A stretch of DNA of 64,000 bases, taken from Candidatus Saccharimonadales bacterium. Its GTDB lineage: Bacteria > Patescibacteriota > Saccharimonadia > Saccharimonadales > Saccharimonadaceae. Of this stretch, positions 1 to 10,088 are shown one piece after another. Every line of letters begins with the position of its first letter. Within the stretch, counting starts at the first letter, position 1. A program made the position numbers and the translations under genes. The stretch is taken from contig JBDSSF010000003.1 in assembly GCA_039928925.1 (NCBI GenBank), positions 124,001-188,000 on the forward strand, written 5' to 3'. The notes under the pieces were generated by a model. It ran no database searches. It worked only from the letters and a program-made list of their open reading frames with translations, and was not told the DNA's origin.

Positions 1-486
1 CGACTGAGTCAATTCTCAAAACCTGTAAACCTCATTAAATTCCGCAGTATGGGCGCAAAATATGGCAAGAAAGACGCGAGCCTTGAATTCATTGATATGG
101 GTCGCCAGGATTTAGCTGATGAGTACACAAAAAACCACAAGGTTGAACATGATCCAAGAATCACTAAATTTGGTAGATTCCTACGAAACACATCACTTGA
201 TGAACTCCCTCAGCTGGTAAATGTATTAAAGGCAGATCTAAGCCTTGTTGGTCCTCGTCCTATTCTGCCCCAGGAGGCGAAGTTCTCACCAAATCGAACA
301 GCACTTCTCCATAGTGTTAAATCTGGTATTACGGGTTTATGGCAAGTGTCTGGAAGAAGCAACTTATCATTCGATGAGCGTATCGAGCTAGAACTTTTCT
401 ATGCACAAAACTGGAGTTTTTGGTTAGATATTAAAATACTCTTTAAAACCATTGGCGTCGTTCTAAATAAAAGAGGTGCGAAGTAG
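1..486 (+). CDS. Initiating sugar-phosphate transferase, C-terminal part
   Basis: The reading frame is open from base 1, so the gene begins before the window; the first ATG at 49 is internal to the conserved KFRSM motif. The visible 161 residues match the C-terminal catalytic domain of bacterial polyprenyl-phosphate sugar-phosphate transferases (WcaJ/WbaP/PglC family). Markers are KFRSM, TKFGRFLRNTSLDELPQL, SLVGPRP and GITGLWQVSGR. These enzymes load the first sugar phosphate onto undecaprenyl phosphate at the inner face of the membrane and so start a surface polysaccharide. The stop codon overlaps the GTG start of the next gene by one base. Substrate specificity cannot be read from this fragment. 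Confidence 0.93.
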   Translation, partial: RLSQFSKPVNLIKFRSMGAKYGKKDASLEFIDMGRQDLADEYTKNHKVEHDPRITKFGRFLRNTSLDELPQLVNVLKADLSLVGPRPILPQEAKFSPNRTALLHSVKSGITGLWQVSGRSNLSFDERIELELFYAQNWSFWLDIKILFKTIGVVLNKRGAK

Positions 487-1604
487 TGGCAAAAGCTCCG
501 AAAATTGCTATCGTTACTGATTGGCTTACCAATATGGGCGGCGCCGAGCCATTACTACTAGAATTACACAATATATATCCAGATGCTCCTATCTATACGT
601 CTGTCTACAACAAAGATGCAATGCCAGCTTTTGATGGCTGTGACGTAAGGACAACCTATCTCCAAAAGCTTTTACCAAAATCACTTCGTTATAAACATGT
701 TCTTTGGCCTGTACTTCGCGCGTTTGCATTTCGCAGGTTAGATCTTAGTGAGTATGACATTATTATAAGCACCGCCAGTGCTGAGGCAAAGTCTGTTAAA
801 AAAAGACCCGATGCGGTTCATATTTGCTACTGCCATACTCCGACACGCTATTACTGGAGTCATTACGAAGAGTTTAAAAATGAGTTTAACTTTGGTCTGC
901 TCACTCCTGTTATTCGACCTTTTATCCCTTCATTCGTAAGATGGATGCGTAAACTTGACCTAGAATCAATTGAGGGTGTGGACTATTTCATTGCAAACTC
1001 AACAGTAACTCAGTCGCGTATAAAAAAATACTATGGTCGGCCGAGTACGATCGTGTATCCACCAGTTGAAACCGCTAAATTTACTCCACCTCCAAAAACT
1101 GACCGTCAAGGTTTTGTAATGTGGGGACGACACGTACCATATAAGCGATTTGATCTAGCTATTAAAGCATGCAATAAGCTTGGCCTACCCTTGAAGGTCA
1201 TTAGTTCAGGTCCTGATACAGATCGACTTAAAAAACTTGCAGGCCCTACTATTACGTTTACTGGACGCGTAAGCGACAAAGAGCTAGTCACTATTGCTCA
1301 GCACAGTAAGGCGTTTCTATTCCCAAACGAAGAGGACTTTGGTATGTCTGCAGTTGAAAGCCTTGCTGCGGGCACACCCGTGGTAGCCTACGCAAAAGGT
1401 GGTGCGCTTGATATAGTTCAAGACGGCGAAACGGGTGTTTTGTTTGACAAGCAAACCGTTGACTCACTCATTGGAGCTATCAAACGACTCGACGACTTTA
1501 CCTTCCTACCCGCAACGCTACATCGTAAATCAAAACGTTTTGATAAAAGTCTATTTGTCACACAGATAAAAAAGATTGTCGGTGACCGTACTACTCGACG
1601 GTAA
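486..1604 (+). CDS. Glycosyltransferase family 4
   Basis: A 372-residue GT-B enzyme. The N-terminal domain starts with KIAIVTDWLTNMGGAE. The C-terminal domain contains WGRHVPYKRFDLAI near residue 213 and the donor-binding E-x7-E region EDFGMSAVESLAAGTPVVAY near residues 283-302, both typical of GT4. It should add a sugar from a nucleotide donor to a lipid-linked glycan in the cytoplasm. The start is GTG, sharing one base with the upstream stop, so the two genes are translationally coupled. Its 3' end overlaps the convergent glmS by 14 bases. Donor and acceptor are unknown. Confidence 0.9.
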   Translation: MAKAPKIAIVTDWLTNMGGAEPLLLELHNIYPDAPIYTSVYNKDAMPAFDGCDVRTTYLQKLLPKSLRYKHVLWPVLRAFAFRRLDLSEYDIIISTASAEAKSVKKRPDAVHICYCHTPTRYYWSHYEEFKNEFNFGLLTPVIRPFIPSFVRWMRKLDLESIEGVDYFIANSTVTQSRIKKYYGRPSTIVYPPVETAKFTPPPKTDRQGFVMWGRHVPYKRFDLAIKACNKLGLPLKVISSGPDTDRLKKLAGPTITFTGRVSDKELVTIAQHSKAFLFPNEEDFGMSAVESLAAGTPVVAYAKGGALDIVQDGETGVLFDKQTVDSLIGAIKRLDDFTFLPATLHRKSKRFDKSLFVTQIKKIVGDRTTRR

Positions 1605-3411
1605 CGCTCTTAGCGAGGTTACGCGGCTGGTCGACGTCGTTACCTCGTGCAACTGCAACGTAGTAAGCGAATAATTGCTGCACGACATTTAATGCCATAG
1701 GCGAAAGGAGATCCAGTTTCGTATCTACTCGAATGACTGTTTCAGCATCAATTTCTTTCTTACTGTTTGTGATTGCAATCACATGACCGCCGCGTGCATT
1801 AATTTCAGAAAGTCCACTAAGTGACTTATCAAATAGCCAGCCTTCGTTAAGAATAATTACTTCAAAAAAACGATCATCTATTAGCGCAATTGGTCCATGC
1901 TTCAGCTCACCCGTCGCATATCCTTCGGCTTGAATATAGCTGATCTCTTTTAATTTAAGCGCGCCTTCAAGTGCGACTGGAAAAGCCGTGTCACGACCTA
2001 AGAAGAGCGCATGCTCATGATGAGCGTATTTTTCTGCAACTGCTTTAATTTCTTCCTGATGCTTTTTAATGACAGATTCAATCTCATCTGGGAGTATGGC
2101 AAGTTCCTCAACATACGCCGCTGTCTCCTGTAAGCTAGCGCCCTTTGATTGGGCTACTTGAATACCAAACATAATCATAGCTGCGGCCTGTGAAGTAAAG
2201 GCTTTTGTACTCGCAACAGATATTTCAGGCCCCGCATGCACATACACACCACCGTCAACTTCACGGGCAATAGTTGAACCAACCGCATTGATAATCCCAA
2301 GCGTTCGTGTACCCCTACGCTTGATCTCTCGAAGGCAAGCGAGTGTATCAGCTGTCTCGCCTGATTGTGAAACAATTAAGGCTACTGTTTCTTCAGGGAG
2401 GTGAAATGATCTGTAGCGAAATTCAGATGCAGTAGCGACGTCAACCGTAAGACCATCAACTAATTTCTCTAAATAATATGATGCGAGTAGGCCAGCGTAA
2501 TATGCAGTACCACAGCCAATAATTGTGACGTGTTTAATTGCCCGTAGTTCATCAATTGACATGTTAAGTCCACCGAGTTTAATGCGTTTTTCATCGAGTA
2601 CAATTCGACCATTTAAAGTAGACCTGAGTGTTTGTGGTTGTTCGCTAATCTCCTTAAGAAGAAAGTGATCATAGCCTTGCTTTTGAATTGCTTGCATATC
2701 AACTTCAATAGTTTCAACTTTTGCAGAGATTGGCTGTGCAGCAAGATCACGGAGTTCAACATTATCTTTTGTACAGATTGCCATTTCACCATCATTGAGA
2801 TAAATTGCCTGTGAAGTATGACCAATGAGTGCCGAGGCATCGCTAGCGATTAACGTCTCGTGTTTGCCAATACCAATAATAAGCGGACTCCCGGATCTTG
2901 CGACGATAACTTCATCAGGCTGTCTCACCGAGACAACGGCAATGCCATACGTACCACTTACAAGTTTCAGAGCCTGCGTAACAGCATCAATGAGACTCGT
3001 TTGATTATCGTAAAATGAATTGATAAGAGCAGCAAGAACCTCAGTATCAGTCTCACTGACAAAAGTATGTTCTTTTAGTTCTGCTTTTAATTCCTTATAG
3101 TTCTCAATAATACCGTTATGAACTAGGTATATATCTCCCGCTTTGTGAGGATGTGCGTTTGCCTCAGAAGGTTCACCGTGAGTTGCCCAACGAGTATGCC
3201 CTATACCTACGGAATCATCTTTTTGATTCGCCTGTAGTTGACTATCAAGTTCGGCTACCTTACCCTTCGATCGAAGCAAGGTCGGATGACCTGATACATC
3301 TAAGGTTACGACACCCGCTGAATCATAACCTCTATATTCAAGACGTCGTAGACCACTAGTCAGTATGCTCTGCGCATTTCTGGTTCCTATATAACCAACA
3401 ATACCGCACAT
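1591..3411 (-). CDS. glmS: Glutamine-fructose-6-phosphate aminotransferase (isomerizing)
   Basis: A full-length 606-residue GlmS. It starts MCGIVGYIG, leaving Cys2 as the N-terminal nucleophile of the glutaminase domain (about 1-220). Two SIS sugar-isomerase domains follow, with SQSGETADT in the first and ELKHGPIALID in the second, and it ends with the classic PRNLAKSVTVE. It makes glucosamine-6-phosphate, the entry to UDP-GlcNAc for peptidoglycan and surface glycans. The gene sits one base downstream of a small nucleotidyltransferase, so the two form an operon read from a promoter near 3929. No glmS ribozyme is possible here because there is no leader. Confidence 0.97.
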   Translation of the reverse strand: MCGIVGYIGTRNAQSILTSGLRRLEYRGYDSAGVVTLDVSGHPTLLRSKGKVAELDSQLQANQKDDSVGIGHTRWATHGEPSEANAHPHKAGDIYLVHNGIIENYKELKAELKEHTFVSETDTEVLAALINSFYDNQTSLIDAVTQALKLVSGTYGIAVVSVRQPDEVIVARSGSPLIIGIGKHETLIASDASALIGHTSQAIYLNDGEMAICTKDNVELRDLAAQPISAKVETIEVDMQAIQKQGYDHFLLKEISEQPQTLRSTLNGRIVLDEKRIKLGGLNMSIDELRAIKHVTIIGCGTAYYAGLLASYYLEKLVDGLTVDVATASEFRYRSFHLPEETVALIVSQSGETADTLACLREIKRRGTRTLGIINAVGSTIAREVDGGVYVHAGPEISVASTKAFTSQAAAMIMFGIQVAQSKGASLQETAAYVEELAILPDEIESVIKKHQEEIKAVAEKYAHHEHALFLGRDTAFPVALEGALKLKEISYIQAEGYATGELKHGPIALIDDRFFEVIILNEGWLFDKSLSGLSEINARGGHVIAITNSKKEIDAETVIRVDTKLDLLSPMALNVVQQLFAYYVAVARGNDVDQPRNLAKSVTVE

Positions 3412-3412
3412 A

Positions 3413-3850
3413 TTATTTACTATGCCCTAATGCTTGATTGATGCGAGTTGATGAATCTGCTTTGTGTGTTCCGCCAACACCAAATATTAGTTCAATTCCG
3501 TAGTGGTGACATACCTCACTTTCAGGAATTGAATTTTCAGAATCTCTGTCACCACCGTTTGCAAATACTAATGTATCTTTAGGATATTTTTTTGCAATTT
3601 TCTGTAGAGTCTTAATGACTGATTGATCATTATCAATGGACACTTCAACTTCGTCGACATACCGAATTGCAGCGATTAATCTCGCCCTGTTTTGCTCACT
3701 TAAGATCACTTTGTCTTTTTTCATCACTTGCTGGATGTCATTATTTACAATAACAATAAGTTTATCGCCCATCTTTGCGCCAGCTTCAATCATATCAAGA
3801 TGTCCACCATGGAGCGGGTTAAAAAAACCACTCTCTATAATAATCTTCAT
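3413..3850 (-). CDS. Cytidylyltransferase-like nucleotidyltransferase
   Basis: A 145-residue protein of the HxGH nucleotidyltransferase superfamily. It begins with a Rossmann strand and the motif GFFNPLHGGH (His14-Gly-Gly-His17), the nucleotide-binding signature of glycerol-3-phosphate cytidylyltransferases and of the adenylyltransferase half of HldE. The C-terminal part has GGTHKADSSTRIN in place of the usual ISTT/S-R helix. A good Shine-Dalgarno (AAGGAGA) lies 5 bases before the ATG. It is the first gene of an operon with glmS, which suggests activation of a sugar or polyol phosphate for the surface polymer. The substrate is unknown. Confidence 0.85.
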   Translation of the reverse strand: MKIIIESGFFNPLHGGHLDMIEAGAKMGDKLIVIVNNDIQQVMKKDKVILSEQNRARLIAAIRYVDEVEVSIDNDQSVIKTLQKIAKKYPKDTLVFANGGDRDSENSIPESEVCHHYGIELIFGVGGTHKADSSTRINQALGHSK

Positions 3851-3923
3851 TGTTTCTCCTTAATTCTTAAATTAATCGCTGGACTTTGAAGACTTACCGC
3901 AAATGGTATGAATCATACTATCT

Positions 3924-3929
3924 ATTATA
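3924..3929 (-). promoter_or_regulatory. -10 box of the nucleotidyltransferase-glmS operon
   Basis: The minus strand reads TATAAT here, predicting a start near 3917 and a leader of about 67 bases with a clear AAGGAGA ribosome site before the ATG at 3850. I see no convincing -35 element. Confidence 0.55.
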
Positions 3930-4018
3930 CGACAATTCAAAGCAGTATTATGGATTAGAGTAACTATATTATTTGTTGTATTATTCACATATATAGTTAT
4001 GTTACTTTTCCACAATAG

Positions 4019-5050
<1,032 letters not shown>

Positions 5051-5053
5051 TTA

Positions 5054-6454
5054 ATGTCTAATATTGAATTCGGAAAAGAACTTAGCATAACTAAAACTTC
5101 TATACCTGGGTTACTTCTCTTCGACCTACCTGTTCACGGTGATGCTCGTGGATGGTTTAAGGAAAACTGGCAGCGAGATAAAATGACCGCACTGGGTCTA
5201 CCTGACTTTGGACCAGTACAAAATAACATTTCATTCAACGATAAGCGCGGTGTAGCACGTGGTATTCACGCTGAACCATGGGATAAATATGTCTCGATAG
5301 CTAATGGAGAGGTGTTTGGATTTTGGGTAGATATTCGTGAAAACAGTAAGACATACGGACAAGTTTTCACTACAAAATTGGATCCAACCAAAGCAATTTA
5401 TGTGCCTGCTGGTGTTGCCAATGGCTACCAGACACTTGAGGATGACACTGTCTATAGCTACCTTGTGAATGACCACTGGTCTTCCGATGCACAATATGCA
5501 TTTGTTAGTATGTTTGATAAGTCACTTGGTATACAATGGCCAATACCGCTTAGCGAATGTGTGATATCCGATAAAGATAAACAGCACCCACTACTTGCCG
5601 ATGTTACACCGCTAAAATCTAAAAAAGTACTCGTAACTGGTTCAAATGGGCAACTTGGACGTGCACTCCGACTTGAATTTCCCAATGCCGAGTTTGTGAC
5701 ACGTGAAGATCTCGATATTACTAATCCTAATATAGTATCTGCCCGCCGTTGGCGTGACTATAATACAATCATCAATGCGGCAGCCTATACTGCTGTTGAT
5801 TTAGCAGAAACAGACGAGGGTCGTGGTCATGCTTGGCTTGCAAACAGTACAGCGGTTGCTAACCTTGCAAAGATTAGTACTGAATTTGGTATTACGTTCG
5901 TCCATATTTCGTCAGACTATGTCTTCGATGGATCTGTAGATATTCACGATGAAGATGAACCATTTACGCCACTTAGTGTGTATGGTCAAACTAAAGCTGC
6001 TGGTGATATCGCCGCGCTCACAACACCTCAACACTTTATTATTCGTACGGGCTGGGTAATTGGTGAGGGTAAGAATTTTGTTCTAACAATGAAGTCCCTT
6101 GCAGATCGTGATATTAAGCCCTCGGTCGTAAATGATCAAATTGGTCGTTTATCCTTCACTAATGATATAGCAAAGGGCATTAAACACCTTTTGGACACAG
6201 GGTCAGCATATGGCACATATAATCTGACTAACGACGGAGATCCAACTAGCTGGGCTGTAGTTGCAAAAGAAGTTTATATACTATCCGGCAAGTCTGCCAG
6301 AAATGTTTCTCCAGTAACGACCATGGAATATTATAAAGAAAAAGAATTTATAGCCCCTCGCCCCTCACAGAGTTTACTGAATCTTGCGAAGATAAAATGT
6401 ACTGGCTTTTTTCCACGAGACTGGAAAGAAGCTCTTAGCGACTACTTAAAGTAG
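5054..6454 (+). CDS. rfbCD: Bifunctional dTDP-4-dehydrorhamnose 3,5-epimerase / reductase
   Basis: A 466-residue fusion. Residues 1 to about 185 form a cupin of the RmlC type, with RGIHAEPWDKYV, GEVFGFWVDIRENSKTYG and IYVPAGVANGYQTLE. Residues 190-466 form an RmlD-type reductase, with VLVTGSNGQLGRAL, INAAAYTAVDLAE, HISSDYVFDG and Y310-x3-K314. Together the two halves complete dTDP-L-rhamnose synthesis from the RfbB product. Such fusions are known in other bacteria. The epimerase half carries the divergent HAEPWDKYV variant in place of the usual HxQ segment, as in other fused members. The gene is coupled to rfbB. Confidence 0.94.
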   Translation: MSNIEFGKELSITKTSIPGLLLFDLPVHGDARGWFKENWQRDKMTALGLPDFGPVQNNISFNDKRGVARGIHAEPWDKYVSIANGEVFGFWVDIRENSKTYGQVFTTKLDPTKAIYVPAGVANGYQTLEDDTVYSYLVNDHWSSDAQYAFVSMFDKSLGIQWPIPLSECVISDKDKQHPLLADVTPLKSKKVLVTGSNGQLGRALRLEFPNAEFVTREDLDITNPNIVSARRWRDYNTIINAAAYTAVDLAETDEGRGHAWLANSTAVANLAKISTEFGITFVHISSDYVFDGSVDIHDEDEPFTPLSVYGQTKAAGDIAALTTPQHFIIRTGWVIGEGKNFVLTMKSLADRDIKPSVVNDQIGRLSFTNDIAKGIKHLLDTGSAYGTYNLTNDGDPTSWAVVAKEVYILSGKSARNVSPVTTMEYYKEKEFIAPRPSQSLLNLAKIKCTGFFPRDWKEALSDYLK

Positions 6455-6527
6455 GCTCACTCCTGTTTTATATCAATCCTGCAACCACTCGGACTGTTTA
6501 TATAAGATGTGGTATATTTGTTGTAGC

Positions 6528-6535
6528 TATATAAT
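6528..6535 (+). promoter_or_regulatory. -10 box before the membrane glycosyltransferase gene
   Basis: TATATAAT ends 12 bases before the ATG at 6548, predicting a very short leader of about five bases. An upstream ATG at 6541 meets a stop after four codons. Confidence 0.45.
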
Positions 6536-6547
6536 GGGGTATGTTAA

Positions 6548-8233
6548 ATGTTTAAACTAAAAAAATATAACGTAATAAAATATTCTATGATAGTAATCAT
6601 AGGCATGTTCATAACCCTAGTAATGGTCCAATCTAGCAAAAGTTTCGTTTTAGATGAAATGGATTTTCCTACAGTATCTAACCAAACAAGCCAGACTGGT
6701 GTACCGATATACTACCATAGCGAGCAAGAACCAAATCATAGCGGTACCTATCACCCAACTCTTTATATTAATCTTCTCGCTGGATTTATACGAATTTTCG
6801 GTTTCAATGAAACGGTCGTTAGGGCATTCGGGCTTATATGTGTTCTCTTGTCTGCTTATCTACTTATCTTAATAATGCGGCTGCTTATCAATAAGGCTTC
6901 GCGATTTGAGCCTTTGTTATTAGGTTTATTTCTACTCAATCCGTACACAATTTCAAATGCGACACTCCCAGATATTGACCCGACTATATTACCTTTAGTT
7001 ATATTGCTATTCATTTATGCATCAATTAGATATGTATTAAATAATCAACTATTTAAAAATAAAACAATCATCGTACTCGGATTGCTTTTTGCACTTGCAC
7101 TATGGGCAAAACTCACCACACCACTAATATTGCCAGTTTTCTTGCTATATCTTAGTTGGATTTCATCAAATAGTATTCGAACGTCACTACTTTTCACGAT
7201 TAAAGTCTTTGTCTTAGGTATAACGACATTTGTATTTACTTATCTTATTTACTGTTTGGCCCTTAAACTATCAATATCATATACCTACACTTTTTTATGG
7301 GCATCATTTACTAAAGGCACAAGCTCAGAAGGCCCACTAATGGGTGTCCTCCATAATCTTACTAACTTTAATTCTTTTGTGTATTGGATAACAATACCTT
7401 TATTCATCGTTTTGGGGGTTGCGACAATAAGCCTATTTGCAAATAAGGCAATCAATGAAAAAGATAAAATAAAAAAATTACTGATTGCAACCGCATTACT
7501 TACGACAATATTTTATATTGGTCTTATGTCACCTTTCGGTGGATATTTTAAATATCCTTTCCCACTATTTGGATTGTTATTGCTATCAATTATATTTATG
7601 TACGACAAGTATTTATTGAAGTTAAAAGTGAACATATGGTATGTTATTATTTCATTCTTAGCTGGCTTCATAATTGAAAAGACATTGTGGGGTGATTCAA
7701 TGTTTCTTGATCACTCTCCTGTTTCGGCAAAGTATATGATTTTATTTGTTTTAATTGCACTAACGTTATACTGGCTTGTCATTAGATCCGAAACAAAGAA
7801 AGTTGCATCAATGTTTTTGATACTTTTAATTTCCTTTTCGATGGGATTCCAATTAAGTATTAGTAGGATCCAAGCTACTGCACCGTACCCTACTAAGTAT
7901 CTATACGGGCAACTTGGTATTGATGACGCAGCGGCTTATATACGTGCCAACACAAATCCAGATGAGGTCATTTGGTCCATGAAAGATGTCGGTCAATATT
8001 CACAACGAAGGCATCAAGAAAGTTACGCTTATTATTTTGATAAGTCTCTCCAAGATGACTTAATACATATGCTAAAGGAGGGGAAAATTCGCTACTATAT
8101 AACAACGACGGGGATTGGTGAGGATAGCATTAGTTACTATAAAAATATTGGAGAAATTTTAAATAAATATGCACAAAAAGAAAAGCAATTTAATAATTTT
8201 GTAATCTACAAAGCAACTGGAGCAACTAAATAA
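6548..8233 (+). CDS. Polytopic GT-C type membrane glycosyltransferase
   Basis: A 561-residue protein with about ten to twelve hydrophobic segments. After the first helix comes an acidic pair in FVLDEMDFP, in the position where ArnT/PMT family enzymes carry their catalytic aspartate. A soluble tail of about 120 residues follows the last helix, with AAYIRANTNPDEVIW and YYITTTG. GT-C enzymes take sugars from polyprenyl-phosphate donors on the outer side of the membrane. Here the DPM-like glycosyltransferase at 8879 could make that donor. The stop overlaps the next start (TAATG). The exact family is uncertain. Confidence 0.75.
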   Translation: MFKLKKYNVIKYSMIVIIGMFITLVMVQSSKSFVLDEMDFPTVSNQTSQTGVPIYYHSEQEPNHSGTYHPTLYINLLAGFIRIFGFNETVVRAFGLICVLLSAYLLILIMRLLINKASRFEPLLLGLFLLNPYTISNATLPDIDPTILPLVILLFIYASIRYVLNNQLFKNKTIIVLGLLFALALWAKLTTPLILPVFLLYLSWISSNSIRTSLLFTIKVFVLGITTFVFTYLIYCLALKLSISYTYTFLWASFTKGTSSEGPLMGVLHNLTNFNSFVYWITIPLFIVLGVATISLFANKAINEKDKIKKLLIATALLTTIFYIGLMSPFGGYFKYPFPLFGLLLLSIIFMYDKYLLKLKVNIWYVIISFLAGFIIEKTLWGDSMFLDHSPVSAKYMILFVLIALTLYWLVIRSETKKVASMFLILLISFSMGFQLSISRIQATAPYPTKYLYGQLGIDDAAAYIRANTNPDEVIWSMKDVGQYSQRRHQESYAYYFDKSLQDDLIHMLKEGKIRYYITTTGIGEDSISYYKNIGEILNKYAQKEKQFNNFVIYKATGATK

Positions 8234-8892
8234 TGCCATCAACTCATGCCAAAAACTATCATAAATCAAGATTTAAATACGACGCAGGACGTTTAAAAGT
8301 CTGGCGTGCTATTAACGAGTATCTCAGTGTGTATATAAATCCAAATGATAGTATTCTTGATCTCGGTACTGGTTATGGTGATTTTATTAATGGTATAGAA
8401 GCAAAAAAGAAATATGCTCTAGATATTGGACCTGATGTTAAGAAATATATGAATAGTGATGTATTTTTTATTAATAAGCCGAGCTATAGTCTGGAAGCAA
8501 TTCCAATGAATTCCCTAAACGTTGTCTTTTCAAGCAATCTTTTCGAACACCTTGATAATGAGGAGTTTGATAAAACCATTAAGGCATTGCTTAAGCGATT
8601 TAAAAAAAATGGTAAGTTAATTCTCATTGGTCCAAATTTTAAATATGCATATAAGGATTACTTTGACGACTACACGCACAAAACTATTTACACTCATATA
8701 TCTCTCGTAGATGCATTGAGAGAGTACGGATTTAGACCAATAAAGATTGTTCCTAAATTTTTGCCACTAACAATGAAGTCTCGTATACCTAAAAGCTACC
8801 TTCTTACTAAAGCTTATTTAAATGCACCCATCAGTCCTTTGGGCAAACAGATGCTGTTAGTTCTTGAGGTGAATAAAAATGGTAAAAAGTAA
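8233..8892 (+). CDS. SAM-dependent methyltransferase
   Basis: A 219-residue class I methyltransferase. Motif I is SILDLGTGYGD near residues 40-50, and the post-II/III region reads VVFSSNLFEHLDNEEFDKTIKALLKRFKKNG-KLILIGPN, as in methyltransferase type 11/12 proteins. The start overlaps the stop of the membrane glycosyltransferase and the 3' end overlaps the next gene by 14 bases. Its place among glycosyltransferases suggests methylation of a sugar or lipid-linked glycan. The substrate cannot be inferred. Confidence 0.85.
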   Translation: MPSTHAKNYHKSRFKYDAGRLKVWRAINEYLSVYINPNDSILDLGTGYGDFINGIEAKKKYALDIGPDVKKYMNSDVFFINKPSYSLEAIPMNSLNVVFSSNLFEHLDNEEFDKTIKALLKRFKKNGKLILIGPNFKYAYKDYFDDYTHKTIYTHISLVDALREYGFRPIKIVPKFLPLTMKSRIPKSYLLTKAYLNAPISPLGKQMLLVLEVNKNGKK

Positions 8893-9601
8893 GAAAGTAA
8901 AGATATCAGTTGTATTACCAACTTACAGTGAGAAAGATTCCATTCGTAAGGTTATCGAGGAATTTCAAGCTACAGGTGTGATAGATGAAATTATTGTAGT
9001 CAATAATAATGCCGTAAAAGGCACATCTAAAGAAGTATCTAAAACAACGGCAATTGAAGTATTTGAGAAAATACCTGGTTACGGATCTGCTATTCAGAGG
9101 GGACTTAAAGAAGCAACTGGTGATTTAATCTTTATCTGTGAACCAGATGATACATTTGTAGCGAATGATGTTCACAAATTTTTATCATACATCGATAATG
9201 TAGATGTTGTTTATGGATCAAGAACCATAAAAAATTTTATTGGAAGTGGTGCTAATATGGGACCATTTCTAAAAAATGGTAATTGGTTTGTGGCAAAAAT
9301 GATGCAAACTCTTTACAGAACAAGCAGCCTATCTGACGTAGGTTGCACTTTTCGTTTACTTAAACGTTCAGCACTTGAGACCATGCAGGATGACTTCCGA
9401 GTTAAAACCGGGTTTTTCGGACCAGAAATGATGTTATTAACGAAACATTACAATATACCCTTTGTTCAAATCCCCATAAGATATAAGGCGCGAGTAGGTG
9501 AATCGAATTACACTGGTAGTTTTATAAAAGCATTCAAATTAGGTGTTGCTATGATCTGGTTTATTCTTACATTTCCATTCTTAGAATATGGCAAAAAATG
9601 A
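8879..9601 (+). CDS. Dolichyl-phosphate-mannose-synthase-like glycosyltransferase (GT2)
   Basis: A 240-residue GT2 enzyme with ISVVLPTYSEKDSIRKVI at the N-terminus, IFICEPDDTF for metal binding, VVYGSRT, and GCTFRLLKRSALE. This layout is typical of DPM1-like polyprenyl-phosphate glycosyltransferases, followed here by one C-terminal hydrophobic segment (AMIWFILTFPFLEYG). GAGGTG lies 7 bases before the ATG. It probably makes an undecaprenyl-phosphate sugar that is flipped by the 9627 protein and used by the GT-C enzyme at 6548. That three-part pathway is an inference from gene order. Confidence 0.85.
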   Translation: MVKSKKVKISVVLPTYSEKDSIRKVIEEFQATGVIDEIIVVNNNAVKGTSKEVSKTTAIEVFEKIPGYGSAIQRGLKEATGDLIFICEPDDTFVANDVHKFLSYIDNVDVVYGSRTIKNFIGSGANMGPFLKNGNWFVAKMMQTLYRTSSLSDVGCTFRLLKRSALETMQDDFRVKTGFFGPEMMLLTKHYNIPFVQIPIRYKARVGESNYTGSFIKAFKLGVAMIWFILTFPFLEYGKK

Positions 9602-9611
9602 CCACTTTTAA

Positions 9612-9626
9612 TGGTAAAATGAAGTA
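9612..9626 (+). promoter_or_regulatory. Extended -10 promoter, leaderless type
   Basis: TGgTAAAAT at 9612-9620 is an extended -10 element whose last base is six bases before the ATG at 9627, so the transcript should begin at or next to the start codon. Confidence 0.55.
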
Positions 9627-9998
9627 ATGCTTATTCCACTTGTGTTTTTTATTAGTATTTTACTTGGCGCGCTCGGTGCAGTAATAATGAAGCTTGGCGT
9701 GACACACTTAGGTCCCATGGAAATCAACTCTGTTGGAAATGTTATAAAATTTGCAATTAGTATACTGTCAGATTTTACAATTTTAGCTGGTATAGGATTA
9801 TACTTTTTATCCGCAATAGCTTGGACGTTTTTACTTACTAGACTTGATGTGAGTTACGTGCAGCCAATATTATCATTGACGTACCTAGCAACACCTATTC
9901 TTGCATTTTTTATAATCGGAGAACACATACCGTTGGTACGATGGCTTGGTATTGCTGTAGTGATTCTTGGTGTGTACATAATTGCAAGAACAGCCTGA
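9627..9998 (+). CDS. Small four-helix DMT/EamA-type transporter (flippase-like)
   Basis: A 123-residue protein with four predicted membrane helices. The last two contain DVSYVQPILSLTYLATPILAF and WLGIAVVILGVYIIA, the signature end of the EamA/SMR superfamily and of ArnE/ArnF-like proteins. In other bacteria such small proteins flip aminoarabinose- or sugar-phosphoundecaprenol. Here it directly follows a DPM-like glycosyltransferase, which supports a flippase role. A multidrug exporter of the SMR type remains possible. Confidence 0.75.
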   Translation: MLIPLVFFISILLGALGAVIMKLGVTHLGPMEINSVGNVIKFAISILSDFTILAGIGLYFLSAIAWTFLLTRLDVSYVQPILSLTYLATPILAFFIIGEHIPLVRWLGIAVVILGVYIIARTA

Positions 9999-10025
9999 CA
10001 CAAAAACTCACTGCCGTCACGTGCG

Positions 10026-10034
10026 TGGTATAAT
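10026..10034 (+). promoter_or_regulatory. Extended -10 promoter of rfbA
   Basis: TGgTATAAT is a full consensus extended -10. It predicts a leader of about 48 bases to the ATG at 10089. That leader includes GGGAG, so this gene has a conventional leader, unlike several neighbours. Confidence 0.65.
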
Positions 10035-10088
10035 ATCCATTAGTTTATATTTCATAGAAAAATATACTTTTAGGGAGTTTATTGTCAA

